This document shows, piece after piece, positions 22,008 to 32,409 of a DNA stretch of 64,000 bases. The position numbers were made by a program, and so were the translations under genes. The notes below the pieces were generated by a model. It made no database searches. It saw nothing but the letters and a program-made list of their open reading frames with translations, and was not told the origin of the DNA. Location of the stretch: the NCBI GenBank assembly GCA_014529385.2, contig CM043948.1, positions 21,325,951-21,389,950 on the forward strand, written 5' to 3'. The stretch is from Adiantum capillus-veneris (lineage: Eukaryota > Streptophyta > Polypodiopsida > Polypodiales > Pteridaceae). How positions within the stretch are numbered: the first letter of the stretch is position 1; each line of letters begins with the position of its first letter.

Positions 22008-22940
22008 TCAAAATGGGTCTTCCCAAATGCTACCTTTGTCTTCATCCTTTTTGTCTTCTACTATGTGAGCTGATCCTCTATCAGGTCTTTTGCCTTCGTT
22101 GCTTCTGCTGTTGCTTCTACTGATGCTTTTTTCTGCACTGCTACTACCTCCACTTGAGTAGCAGCGAGAAGGAGGGTGTCCCTTCCTACCACATTTGTTG
22201 CAAGGTTTGTTTGTGTAGCAATCTTTCGCTACGTGTCCCATTCTTCCACATTCATAACACTTTCGTCCGTTTGTCGATGTTGATGGCGAATATCTTCCCC
22301 TTGAATATGTTGCGATGAAAACTCCTCCTGATGGGGTAAGTGAACCTCTTTGCTTTCTTTCTTCTGCTTGGACTGAGTTGATGACATCTTGGAATGGTAG
22401 TGCTGGTTCTTTTTCTTCAAGAATTGTGACTAAGTGGTCATAAGAAGGTGGAAGTGCACTTAAAAGTATGGACACTTTGTCATCTTCTGGTACTTCAACT
22501 TGGATATAGGTGAGCTGCGTGACAATGCTCTTAAGCCTGTTCACTAGGCTAGCAATATCCTCCCCTTCAATCATGGTTACTTTGTAAAGCTGTCTTTTAA
22601 GACTGACTTTGCTTCTTTTGGCTCTAGCTCCAAAATTACTTTCTAGGACATGCCAGGCTTCATGTGCATGCTTACATTCATCTATGAAATGCACATAGTT
22701 ATCATGCAAAGAAGTGATGATAATTCCCAATGCTTGTTCGTCTTTGGCCAAATTTTGTGCACTTGCTATGAGTGTAGATGCCCTAGTGTGTACTCCATCG
22801 GGTTCAGCTTGTTGCTCGAGGGCAGTGCTAATGACAGACCACAAACATTTTTTCATAAGATAGCCTCTTAACTTCGTTTGCCAAGTGTGAAATCCCTCCC
22901 CATTGAATTTCTCTATTCCCTTGTCCCCCATTTGTGCCAA
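22008..22940 (-). CDS. Copia-type Gag of the TR-GAG element (310 aa)
   Basis: Intact ORF from ATG at 22940. The N-terminal half has the layout of Copia Gag (UBN2-type): F-N-G-E-G-F-H-T-W at residues ~13-21, then K-x-L-W ~18 residues later, Y-K-V-T-M-I-E-G-E-D-I and LLSALPPSYDHLVTILE near the middle. Two tandem zinc knuckles follow, C-x2-C-x4-H-x4-C each: CYECGRMGHVAKDC and CNKCGRKGHPPSRC at ~residues 225-260. The tail is Ser/Arg-rich then acidic. It should form virus-like particles that package the element RNA; the enzymes must come in trans. About 90% of a usual Copia Gag. Confidence 0.9.
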   Translation of the reverse strand: MAQMGDKGIEKFNGEGFHTWQTKLRGYLMKKCLWSVISTALEQQAEPDGVHTRASTLIASAQNLAKDEQALGIIITSLHDNYVHFIDECKHAHEAWHVLESNFGARAKRSKVSLKRQLYKVTMIEGEDIASLVNRLKSIVTQLTYIQVEVPEDDKVSILLSALPPSYDHLVTILEEKEPALPFQDVINSVQAEERKQRGSLTPSGGVFIATYSRGRYSPSTSTNGRKCYECGRMGHVAKDCYTNKPCNKCGRKGHPPSRCYSSGGSSSAEKSISRSNSRSNEGKRPDRGSAHIVEDKKDEDKGSIWEDPF

Positions 22941-24443
22941 TAGAGGGGTCTTAGCTTAGGAGACTCTCCTAGCCAGTGTCTGCCTCTTTACACTATGCAC
23001 AATTGATGATAAAAAAATTTAAATTTACAAAATTGTTCTTGGTTGCAAGATCCCAATTTAATGTCTTCTTAATAAAATGTGAAGTACCTCTTCACTCAAG
23101 GTGAAGTCACCCTTCACAGCCTTGAGTTCTCCTTTGATGATTGGAATGAGCCTTTGAAGTTGGCTTAGAATACCTTTGGAGCTCCTTTTTAAATGCTTGA
23201 AGATGCTTTGTTTTGTATTCTTGAAGAAGGCGTTGATGAAGGTCTTCTACTTTTCTCTTTAGTGCTTGAGGCCGCCTTTGAATATCAAAGAGAATGGTTG
23301 CCTTATTTCTTCCACTTGGAGCTTTTATGCTTCTTGAATGGACGAGCACTTGGTACTTTGCGGTGAGCACAAGCTCTAGTCCCTTGGCCTTGGAGGCCCT
23401 TGGAATGCTTTTAAGATGCTTCGGTCACTTCTGCAGCATGCGGGATCAGGCTCTTAAAGCCTCTCAAAGTTTTGAGGCAGCAAGCTCAAGGGAATGGGGC
23501 TTATGCAGCCTTGGCCATCACCGTGGGAGCAGGGGCTTAGTAAAGCCCTCCGAACTTGAGGCAGCGCGAGACCCGGTGCTTAGGGCGAGCTTAAAGCCCT
23601 TGAGGTAGCGCCGCATGAAGGGGGGCCCAACAGGGCGAAGACTTTGAATCCGGGCAGTTCGGGCAGCCTATTGGGCAGGCGGGGTCAAGCCGGGCGGCAT
23701 TCGGGCATGCGCAGGCAGCCGTGCAGGCGCCTTTTGGGCAGGCTTAAAGGCACGCGCTTCTGTGGGAGTCTACCCCAGCGGACCCGCCAAGCTTCAAAAA
23801 ACCCGTTTGAAATGACTTTCGGATCCACCCAGCTCGCCCAAGTTAGGCAAATCCAATTTGAGCTTTGGACCCCACAAGGTAATGCCTCTTCTCGTGGTGC
23901 ACTAGCCAACAAGGCCTACTTGCTTTCTTGTGAAGGAATTCCTAAAGATAGGAAGTTAAGCTCGAGCTAGCAGGCTTCCACACACACACAAAAGCCTCAC
24001 ACACACCTAAATATAGCAAATCAATTAGTGGAGCATTCGATGTCGGATTTGGGTGTTTAGGGGCTCTATAGAGAGCTTGCGAGGAGAGCTTCGAGACGGT
24101 GAGGGTGATGAAGCTTAATGGTGAAGCTAAAGAAATTAATTGCAAGTGCAAATTAGGGGGAAATGACACTTAATATACACAATTGAAGAGGTTTAACCTA
24201 AAGTCTCTTAATTGACCACCAAGATTAACTAGTGAGAGTAGTGGTTCATAGGGATCAAACCCATGATCTTGCTCATAACTAATTAGTTTAGTGATTACTA
24301 AGTGATGATTATTAGAGGTGGAAGGAGAGAGGTGATGATAGATTAAGAACTCAAAAGAGATGATTAAGAAGTGCTAATTGGAGCTAATGGGGATGCTAAT
24401 GACTAACACACACTAATGCATAATGAAAATCCTAGCTAGCACA
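22941..24443 (-). other. Leader of the TR-GAG element with a GC-rich block
   Basis: A 1.5 kb untranslated leader between primer site and gag. 23400-23790 is strikingly GC-rich in an AT-rich window and holds short imperfect repeats around CTTAAAG and GGGCAGGC. Open frames on both strands there (23294-23608 +, 23685-23912 -) have no recognisable domain. It may be captured host sequence or structured leader RNA. Confidence 0.6.
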
Positions 24444-24460
24444 CCATGGCTCTGATACCA
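24444..24460 (-). other. Primer binding site of the TR-GAG element (tRNA-Met)
   Basis: Reverse strand TGGTATCAGAGCCATGG, two bases from the 5' LTR end. Classic initiator tRNA-Met site. Confidence 0.9.
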
Positions 24461-24462
24461 AA

Positions 24463-24780
24463 TGTTAGGATTTGGATCGTGCTAGCTATGGTGGATGAAA
24501 GAGAAACATGGTGCAAGTGTGTGAGTGTGTGTAAGCAAGCTTATCACTGAAGTGAATTAGGTTCCAAGATAGATTAGCTTGGACTCATAAACACAATCTT
24601 GAGTATTGACTTAGCTTAGCACAAGCTCACCATAGACAAGCATGTAGTGCAAAATGAGTTGTTGTTTATTGATTCAAGAAATGAGCTTTAAGTAGCTCTA
24701 CAGCCTTGCTCCACAGTATGTGGGATAAATCCACTCTCCTCTCCTTGACTCACACCTTAGGACAAAGCTCACACTTTACA
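24463..24780 (-). repeat. 5' LTR of the TR-GAG element
   Basis: Copy of 21440-21756; its right end TTTACA abuts the GTTGG duplication. Confidence 0.92.
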
Positions 24781-24785
24781 GTTGG

Positions 24786-24940
24786 CTCCCACGTCACAAT
24801 CTGATGCATCTTAATCTTTCCAGTGTCCAATATGCTACAAGAATTTTGATGGATTGAGTAGATTCTATAGATTGGCATGTGGTCATTAGTATCACCTCGT
24901 GTGTTTATTTTGTTTAATAAGAAATAGTAGTCAATGTGAA
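24786..24940 (+). pseudogene. RING-type pseudogene, 3' part
   Basis: Continues the frame of 21160-21439 past the TR-GAG insertion. It encodes C-P-I-C (24824-24835), then after ~14 residues C-G-H (24878-24886), a TAG stop, Y-H and two cysteines (24902, 24911). This is C-x2-C...C-x-H-x2-H-x2-C, as in RING-H2 fingers; the last zinc pair is not clearly in place. Stops TAA and TAG show decay. Confidence 0.45.
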
Positions 24941-25519
24941 ATTTTTTCACAAGATATTTTGTAAGGAGTTTATTATATGTTTGGCATGGCAAATGAGTAT
25001 GAATTCAAGCATGCCTACCAAGACACCCCTAGAATAATTAAAAATCTATTTGGTAATGCAGATGCAATTTACGAGCATAACAATTGAGATCAATAGATTA
25101 TGTATAATCTCTAATATGAAGCATTGTATATGATCAAAACATGCTGAATACAAGCACTTTGATAATGGTTTTTGACACAATCTTCATTCTACTCTCAAGC
25201 TATATTAAATTTGTGAAGTTGTTATCTTGTTTTGAGTCTGAGTGTTGTGGTTCTTCTTGTAACTCAACTTCCACATCTATTCTCCATCTATTATCAGATT
25301 CTCTTCTATTTTGTCTATAGTGCATTGAGATACACCAACATTCAATTGTTCTTCATCTTTGTTTTGACAATCATACACCTAGACTGGCGTTTCCTCCTCG
25401 TAGCAAGTACTTTCAATGTGATGCAATATCTTTTCGTGGCAGAACATATACACTATTTTTCCTGCTATGTTTGCCAATAATCTATTTTAAATAGTGCTAT
25501 AAAAATACTTGTACATACT
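24941..25519. other. Intergenic stretch without recognised features
   Basis: AT-rich, with short ORFs (25232-25480) that look like chance hydrophobic frames. Confidence 0.45.
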
Positions 25520-26927
25520 TTAGTTTCTCTCTAAAATTGAGTTTGCTGCACATTGCGCTAGTACTTTCATTGCAAGAGTACATAAGGTTGAGTAATGCTC
25601 TCCACTATTCACCATCCACCACTTTCGTGTAGGTTGCTCTTTTTCCATTGACTGTACAAAATCATTTACAAAAGGACCTTCTTTTAGTCTAAATGCACTC
25701 ATTTCTTTGATATAGTCAATTCGGTCATGAACATTGGAATAGAATGTGTTGACCACATGATAGAAATCAATGATCACCTCTGTAAATGACATTAGGTTTA
25801 TATCCCGATACTCCAGATCGAGCATGTAAGCCACACTATGGAGTGGACTATGAGTGCTCTTACTCTTGCTTGAAAATACTTGGCCAAAATTCTTCATTGT
25901 TTGATAGAGAATGGTAGTCTCCCCTCCTTCTTTACTATAGACTCTTTTAGCTCCTCAAGATTTTCAAGATTTTGTTGGACTGACTAGCATGTCATCCACA
26001 CTTTGCCATACTTGGCACCTGTTGATCAAGGTTGCAAATCGCAAACATAACAAGCACTATTACATGTATGCATCCATTACACTCCTCCACCAACCAAGCT
26101 TGTTTATGGACCCACATAGACATTTAATTTTCTATTTCACTTTTTCTTTCTACTCTAGCTGCCATTTATCAAAGGCCATGCAGTTGAAATGTCAATCAGA
26201 GTGTACTTATTGCAGAGAAGTGATTCCCATGTATAAAAATGTGTACAAAACCAAGTTTCAATAGGAAGTTTCAACATTACTGACATGCACATTTTGTACA
26301 AATCTAGCACTCATTGTCGTTTCAAGATGAACTTCACAACTTGTCATGTTGTGTCAATTATTTTGGTGAACCATGTGGTTTCTTCTTTAGTGTACCAATC
26401 CTTTAGCACCAAGTTTAATATGTGCGTATAACAACCATTGGTGAAAATGTGTGAAAAGTACTCTTTTGTTAATTTGGTAGCATTTTAATAGTTCTTTGCA
26501 TTGTCCATGACTACTTGAACGACATGTTCAGCACCGATTTCTTCAATTACATTAATCAAGACCTCAAAAATGTATTTGCCACTTTTAATTGCACCAAATT
26601 TGTCAATAGATTTTATGAGCATTTCTCCCCTTGGACAAACCAACATTACATTGATCAATGGTCTTCTTTGAGCATTAAACCAACCATCACTCACAATTGT
26701 ACATCCTGAAAGCGATATATTCCAAGTATTATTTTGGAAACACGCTTTTTGACTTTGATGTAACATTTGTTGGTGAGATCATTTTGCCACTCTTTGCCAA
26801 GGGATTTTTTATTCTTCGCCTTATTTGTACCACTTGTGTCGACATTTTGCTCCATTGCTTTCAATTTAATACTAAAGACATAAGAACTAAAGATGTTCAA
26901 TTTTAAAAACATTTTTCTTCTTTTCAA
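25520..26927 (-). pseudogene. hAT-family transposase relic (DUF659 and dimerisation parts)
   Basis: Minus-strand pieces in order. 26485-26766 holds G-C-T-I-V-S-D-G-W-F and R-P-L-I-N-V-M-L, then FEVLINVIEEIGAEHVVQVV and D-N-A-K-N-Y: the DUF659/hAT core. Around 26340-26450, reading through stops, is C-Y-T-H-I-L-N-L-V-L-K-D, the helix after the catalytic region. 25520-25897 ends in a W-W-x-x-N-S-G-E-H-Y-x-x-L...A-x-x-V-L-A segment typical of the hAT C-terminal dimerisation domain. Frameshifts separate them. The domain after 26766 is unclear. No terminal inverted repeats or 8-bp duplication were found. Confidence 0.75.
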
Positions 26928-27844
26928 TATATATTTAAAAAAAAATCACTAAGAAAGTAATCAAATCTACATAGTATGAGATTTGCAATGCACTCTAGTC
27001 ATTCCACATATCGATCATATATGTTGTGAGCAAATATACACATTGCAATGCACTCTCTACATAGCATTATGAATACAACAATGCTAAGAATTTGTCAATG
27101 AAATTATAAATATGATGATTAGTTATACATCCTCTTCGATTTGCAAACAATAAGACACATCTATTTTCAAATGCTACAAAGAATAATCAACTTATACACT
27201 GAAACGATAATAATTATTTGCAAAACACATACAAAAGCAATAATATTTATGATCATGCACTAACAGTCTTTCATCATATATAATGCACTCCATGTATAGA
27301 CCAATGCATAAAACAAGGCAATGAAATCTTTATTACAATTACATAATTGAGGACTACTTGTACCCAATCAAGGATTGTAGCCTCCTTATGCATCCAATTC
27401 AAGATATAAAAGCTATTTTCACATACTATGTAGTGAAAATGTATATCAACTCAAATCTATGATGGGGAAAAATGCAAGACTTCAAGGATCTTTATATATC
27501 TAGTACTACAGGGCATCTAACCCTTGACTATCGAACTGTCATATGTACATATGCTCATCTTCTAAAATCAAATTTGTCCCTTTTATGGACCAATGGCTTT
27601 ATCACAATAAGCACGAATCTCCATATTCTCAATTGTTTTGGCTGCATAACTTTATGTTCGATGAAGGATTTAAATATTTTTAGAAGAGGTTATCAAATTA
27701 AGAATCACGTCGACCCATAAAAGGACCTGTGACTCTATAGTGACCATAGGTCAATTCACAAGGAGATGAATGTACCTGCTGCTCGGATACGCTCCCCGGG
27801 TATTTTCCTAGTAAAAGTGCCAAGGCTAGAAGAGGTTTTACTTT
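26928..27844. other. Intergenic, AT-rich
   Basis: No ORF or repeat I can support. Two short inverted repeats near 27811 and 27853 begin a small structured patch. Confidence 0.4.
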
Positions 27845-27852
27845 ATATAATG

Positions 27853-27913
27853 TCCATCAGGTTTCATTGTTTTCCCGATGGGCCCGCGAGGAAAATAATG
27901 AAACCTGATGGGA
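27853..27913. repeat. Strong hairpin, ~23 bp arms
   Basis: TCCATCAGGTTTCATTGTTTTCC (27853-27875) pairs with 27890-27913 with only one or two mismatches, around a GC-rich 14-nt loop (CGATGGGCCCGCGA). A second smaller hairpin with AGTAAAA/TTTTACT arms lies just upstream (about 27810-27842). Confidence 0.7.
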
Positions 27914-28289
27914 TAACCAGCTCTATTTGTTTTTGCAGGTCATCATCAGGATCACATTAACAATTAACTTTATCACATCTTTTTCATGTGTAATTATTGG
28001 TTTTATTAACTAATCACACGATCATGATCACGTTAGTGAAATCCCTAATTGTTATACATAGTGGACCATGCATTGAGAACCACAATGCTTAGAGGCTTGA
28101 ACAATTGTTTGATGAGGAGGAACTCAAATGGGTAGCACTTGAGAAAACTCCCAAATGATAAAACTCAACGCTTGTGTGGTCTTACAAAAAGGAGTTTGTG
28201 TAGTCTTGCAAAGGAGTTTGTTCTAGAAGTTTGGGATTACTTGGTAGGATTCATGTGTAAACTCCATATGGGGTTCTCAATGCATGGCC

Positions 28290-29270
28290 CGTGTCTTAAA
28301 ACAAGGACAATTAAGCTAATCCCTAAGTATCTCTTCTCACACATATTGGATCCATGGAGATTGCTACCATTATGGGGATCCTATATAATACATTGGTGAA
28401 AGCTCTAGCTATCACGATTGATCCCTTCCTTAGGTAACACATTCGTCTATCCAATCAGGGTTCATTGGGGGTAGGTTCCTTTGTCAAGCAACACATTTTT
28501 CTAGCACAGTCAAGGTTCATTGTGGGCAAGTCAATCTATGATAACATACTAACTGTCATACTTGGGATGATGGTCCATGCTCTACTACCACTAGAATTTC
28601 CCAAAGCCTTTTACATAGTACATTGATATTTTATAGCTGCCACAATGAATTTAGATGTATCTATCTCCTAGGGAAAAATAATAAATCCAAAAGTATTGTT
28701 TATGGCAGGTTCACTAATGCTATACCTATAGCTAGATATGGCAGACAAGGTTGTCAACTCGGCCCTCTGCTTTTTGATATGGCCATAGACTCTTTGCTAT
28801 GCATCTTGCAATCAAATCATAAATGGGAAGTATCTTTGCCTTGATAGTACTAGGCCCTCAAAAAATATTGGGATGAATCTTTGTAGATGATAGTATTGTC
28901 TTCTTACAAGCCCAACACAACAATATCAATAAATGTATATCTTATTTGGGAATGTTTTCTCTAGAAGCTAGTTTGAATTTGAACTGGGAGAAATCTCAAC
29001 TTATTGACACTTCTACTAAGGATTTCCATTTTGGAAAAGGGAGCACCTACCTAAAGGTAAAATATTTTGATATTTGGGCTACCCTCTTGGGGTGCAAGTA
29101 AGCCATTCACAAAAGGCTCAATGGGTACTAGAAAGCGTGCAGAGTAAGATAGCATCATGGAACTATAAAGAGTGATCTATACATGTTAGACTGAGGATAA
29201 CACAAGCTATATTTATTCCTTACATGCTATTATTTATGATAGTATTGCACTTTTCAAATGGCTGGCTAGG
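28290..29270 (+). pseudogene. LINE (L1-type) reverse transcriptase relic
   Basis: Several + strand frames together give a non-LTR RT: T-I-K-L-I-P-K...HILDPWR (28290-28370); R-F-I-V-G-K-S-I-Y-D-N-I-L (28530s); YGRQGCQLGPLLFDMAIDSL (28735-28795), the Q-G-x-P-L-S-P-like block; the catalytic F-V-D-D (28880-28891); and LNLNWEKSQLI (28977-29007). Multiple stops and frame changes. No endonuclease domain, 5' end or poly-A tail found. It is cut at ~29300 by a chromovirus LTR fragment. Confidence 0.75.
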
Positions 29271-29309
29271 AGGCACATTCAAATACCCATACAATTAGGC
29301 AGACTGTAA

Positions 29310-29982
29310 TGGAAATGACCCATGAACTTTAGTAATAGCGAGATTAAAAGAACTAGAGTGAGCATTTTTTTGAGACTACCTTGAGACATAGATGGTGAAC
29401 TTAATTAGTGGTAGCAACATAACCATTATACTTAATTACTTGGCATGAGCAATCCTTTTGCAAGACAGAGAGAGAGTTTGAGAACTTAACAATAGTTGAG
29501 GACCAAACTTATGTGGATTAGGTCCTCCCTCCAATAGGATTTTGTTTTATAGATTCTCCCATCAAGAGAGACTTGGTACAATACAATCTTTGTGTTCCTT
29601 GTGACCTAGGTGATGCAATGAAGATGTAAGCTTCATGCATCACGAGCATAACATAATCTTGTAAAAACATTAACTATCCCCAGCCTCAGTACCAAGGCCT
29701 CAAACACATTCAAAGGTGGAGAGATCTAGTGGGGAATGAGGGTCCGGAAGAGGAAGAATAAGTAACATACTAAAAAGAGATAGCTCCTCACTTATCATCA
29801 ATCTTCTTGCATAGCATAGCATAATAGCATAATAATGATGATGAAGAAGAGGTCAAGCTTAAGTTTTGAAGCATGGATCTTGGTTGGATTCTCATTCCAT
29901 ATCCAGGAGTGTTGGTGTAGACTCTCAACTTCTCAGCAAGCTTGGAAAAGGAGATGCAGCTCTTGCACTTTTCACCTCACAC

Positions 29983-30038
<56 letters not shown>

Positions 30039-30150
30039 GGGGGGGGGGGGGGGGGGGTATACCCATAAGAAGGTCCCCTCATTTCTTGGGTCGACCTCCT
30101 CTTCTAGCTCATGGTAAAATTTCATTGGACCCCTTCTGTAACATTTTATG
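29310..30150 (-). repeat. Chromovirus LTR fragment (A family), minus orientation
   Basis: Reverse copy of the U5-proximal half of the A-family LTR, from its end (GTAATGGAAATG at 29310) through the fold-prone segment near 29615-29650 to sequence matching about 6640-6700 of A. It carries a GA run followed by a G run (29981-30057). No internal region is attached on the left, so it is a truncated or solo fragment. Confidence 0.75.
29981..30057 (+). repeat. (GA)n followed by a poly-G tract
   Basis: About 26 GA units, then T and roughly 22 consecutive G. Overlapping ORFs here are repeat artefacts. Confidence 0.9.
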
Positions 30151-30429
30151 GTCTGAATTCAAATGACAAGATGAAAACATGTTAAGGTGTAAGCATAGAT
30201 AAAAGAAAGTAGTACACCTGATATAATGGAGAACATCCGTTGTAACATGTAAACGTCCATTGTTGTTGTCTCTCAAAGGAATCCTTATGCAGTCACAGAC
30301 TACACAATAGTCACCACCAAACATTCACCTTCCAGATGCACATCAGTGGGAAAAGGTACCAACACTTATTGAACACAATTAAAAAACATAAGGAATACTA
30401 ACCTAATTTTTTGCACTCTCCCTAGAGTG
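30151..30429. other. Stretch without recognised features
   Basis: Between the LTR fragment and the 144-codon ORF. Nothing I can support. Confidence 0.4.
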
Positions 30430-30864
30430 TCAAGGGAATAGGATATTGTAGAGATTGGGGGGGAACCCTAAGGCTAAACCCCTATCCTCCTCGTCGACAA
30501 AAACAAAGTCATCATCAGTGAGACCATAAGTGCCACCCGTGTAGTCATATAAATCTTGTTCTTCATCAGAGGCACCATTGTTTACTAAGAAGGTCACTAG
30601 ATGCCTATAGTCATCTTGGTCAAAAGGGTAGGCTTGTGCAATGGGAGAAACGCTCTCTACTAAGTATGGATCAGTCGTGGTCAAGAGACGTATCAACCAT
30701 TCTAACTCCTCAAAATTCCTCTCACATGCTAGCGTACCTACCAAATCCCATTCACAGGCAAGCACTGGAAAGACCATGTGAAACACTTGTGAAAGATAAC
30801 GAGGGTACCTCTCACCCAAGGCACGAGTGGATGACTCTAGCATACTAGCCATATCTGTACACAC
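30430..30864 (-). CDS. Acidic ORF of unknown function (about 140 aa)
   Basis: Intact frame; the first codon of the open stretch is GTG at 30864, and the first ATG is at about 30852. The product is acidic with two helical segments, L-A-C-E-R-N-F-E-E-L-E-W-L-I and Y-R-H-L-V-T-F-L-V-N-N-G, that loosely resemble ankyrin helix pairs. By eye it also resembles the middle of the long pre-gag proteins of element C, weakly. TATATATA lies upstream on the minus strand at about 31030, and TGTGTGTACAG just before the ATG could be a splice acceptor. It lies 1.5 kb beyond the integrase side of D, so it may be an extra D gene or part of another element. Confidence 0.4.
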   Translation of the reverse strand: MCTDMASMLESSTRALGERYPRYLSQVFHMVFPVLACEWDLVGTLACERNFEELEWLIRLLTTTDPYLVESVSPIAQAYPFDQDDYRHLVTFLVNNGASDEEQDLYDYTGGTYGLTDDDFVFVDEEDRGLALGFPPNLYNILFP

Positions 30865-31722
30865 AGATAGATTATGGTTAGAGTGAAAATATTACAAGGG
30901 TCATGTTCTTGTGCATAATGTGTTTTTATGATTTTGTGTTATGTATAGAACTTGTAAGTTTCCACATTATTGTTTGGTGGCTCTTGCTCTTTTTTTTTTT
31001 TCTCTTGTTTTTGTGAGTATAAGGCTCTATATATACATTCCCTAGGATTGGAGAATGAGAGGTCAGGGAGGATGGTTGAGAGGGAAGCAAGTGAATGATG
31101 GATGTCAGCAAACACTCCGCCCTTCCTTGGGTAGATCATACTTTTTGGAAAGATATCGTCACCTCTTGAAACCAACTGTTCCAAGTTGTTATGGGTGAAG
31201 GCTTTAACCAATAGTTTTGGATCACCCTATGCGTTTCAGCTAGCTGCAAGGGTGGCAAGGTACTCTCGTATAATTTTATTTACAATGTTGTTGTAGGCGG
31301 TGAAATTACAACGGGAGGTGCAAACTCTTTCTTGTTTGTATGGATATGTACAATGGTGGGTGGAGGCTGTGTCAAAGCTTCTATTACCGTATAGGAACTA
31401 CATGAAGAGAATGAAGCTTAATTTTACTTCCCTATTCTTGAGCTAGGTGGAACAAATCGTTGTTTCTTTGGTACCCAAACTAGCCTTGGAGCAGGTGTGT
31501 AGGATTCCATGATTTTTTTCTTTTTGCAATCTTCAATTCATTTTGGAGCCACAGGATTGGGCTCACATGGGCCAAGTGACAAGTAAGAGCACAATTTACG
31601 TTTTGGCACCTAGATTTGATAATTTCCTTCATAGTAGCCTTGAGTTTCCAATAGGTTTTTAGAAATCCAATGCAACATTTCTTTACATTTCTTGGGGTGA
31701 GTGGGACGTTCTTACCAGGCTC
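30865..31722. other. Downstream region of element D, no supported gene
   Basis: On the minus strand this follows D's last recognisable domain. It has a short open frame (30939-31211) without motifs and a T-rich run near 30990. I could not find D's 3' LTR here. Confidence 0.4.
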
Positions 31723-32409
31723 CTATCTTTTAGCACTAGCTATGGTCGCTAAAGAATCTTTAGGGACCCACTTGTATGTTTTGTTTGTTATATTTGGATG
31801 TGTCTTGTGTGTCTCAAGCTTTATTTCAACTACATCAGTTGAAGCTCTAGAGAGTTGGACTATGGGGACATATGGTGCAACCTCTTGGACATGCAATGTT
31901 TTGGGTTTTATTTCCTTAAGAGGTAATATCTCAGGGAATATGGCTTGAGTGGAAGGGCTAAGAGTTGGTTTCTGCGTTTTGACACCCCTTGTCCCCCAAT
32001 CAATAGTGAATTTGATGGATATCATCCACGTGCATCCTAAGTTTATATTACCCTCCATAGTTCCAACAGGCATGACCAAAAATTCTTGAGCTACAACCCC
32101 ATTGTCACAACTAACAAAAGTGTGCCAGATTCTAAAAACCGCAGTTTTTTTCTTGTTAAGATCCTTGACTTAGATAATACTTTCAGATAGAGGTGGCTTC
32201 CCTAACTAACACCACACCCCATATGATATCAGATTATATTTAGCACCTGTGTCCAATAAGACATTATATAGCACTTTTCCATAGGTGCTATTTAGCTCAA
32301 TAGGGTATTGTAGAGGTGTGTCAGAGTCCAACCAATCCTCGTTGGTTTCAATGTGGAATGCATGTGTAACTCGAAGTTTAGCCTCTCGTTGGCGTCTTAT
32401 GTGTTGTTG
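31723..32409 (-). pseudogene. Second retropepsin-like domain after integrase (element D)
   Basis: In the same frame as the integrase C-terminus (32410-32766), across stops at 32410-32412, 32206-32208 and 32170-32172. It reads Y-N-V-L-L-D-T-G-A-K-Y-N-L-I-S (active Asp at 32251-32253), a V-K-D-L-N strand, then FLVMPVGTMEGNINLGCTWM. This aligns along its length with the regular protease of element C (residues ~440-545): D-G-G-A-Q-I, V-K-M-A-N, F-Y-V-M...I-L-G-R-P-W-L. So it is a full protease fold, with the canonical D-T-G. A basic helical linker joins it to integrase. A Pro/Lys/Thr-rich tail follows to 31723. Confidence 0.65.

Larger units (their letters stand above)
21440..24780 (-). mobile_element. 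TR-GAG element: gag-only LTR retrotransposon, Copia type
   Basis: A 3341 bp element with 317/318 bp LTRs (~97% identical by eye) flanked by a perfect 5-bp duplication, GTTGG at 21435-21439 and 24781-24785. In minus orientation: 5' LTR 24463-24780, tRNA-Met primer site, 1.5 kb leader, a gag with two zinc knuckles, a minisatellite, a purine tract, then the 3' LTR. There is no protease, integrase or RT. Known TR-GAG elements depend on Copia partners for reverse transcription. Similar LTRs and an intact gag suggest fairly recent movement. Confidence 0.9.

Noticed and set aside
25232-25480. Hydrophobic 82-codon ORF as a membrane protein
   Set aside because: AT-rich sequence yields Phe/Leu/Ile/Tyr frames by chance; no supporting context.
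27853-27913. Membership of this hairpin in the 17859-18274 array
   Set aside because: The loop shares only C-G-A-T and C-G-C-G with the array core; it does not fit the 13-nt pattern.
29866-30166. ORFs of 66-83 codons on both strands
   Set aside because: They read through the GA and G runs; the products are Arg/Glu or Ser/Leu repeats plus glycine.
30939-31211. 90-codon minus-strand ORF as a gene of element D
   Set aside because: No motif, and flanked by stops in a decayed region; the poly-T run supplies its Lys-rich part.
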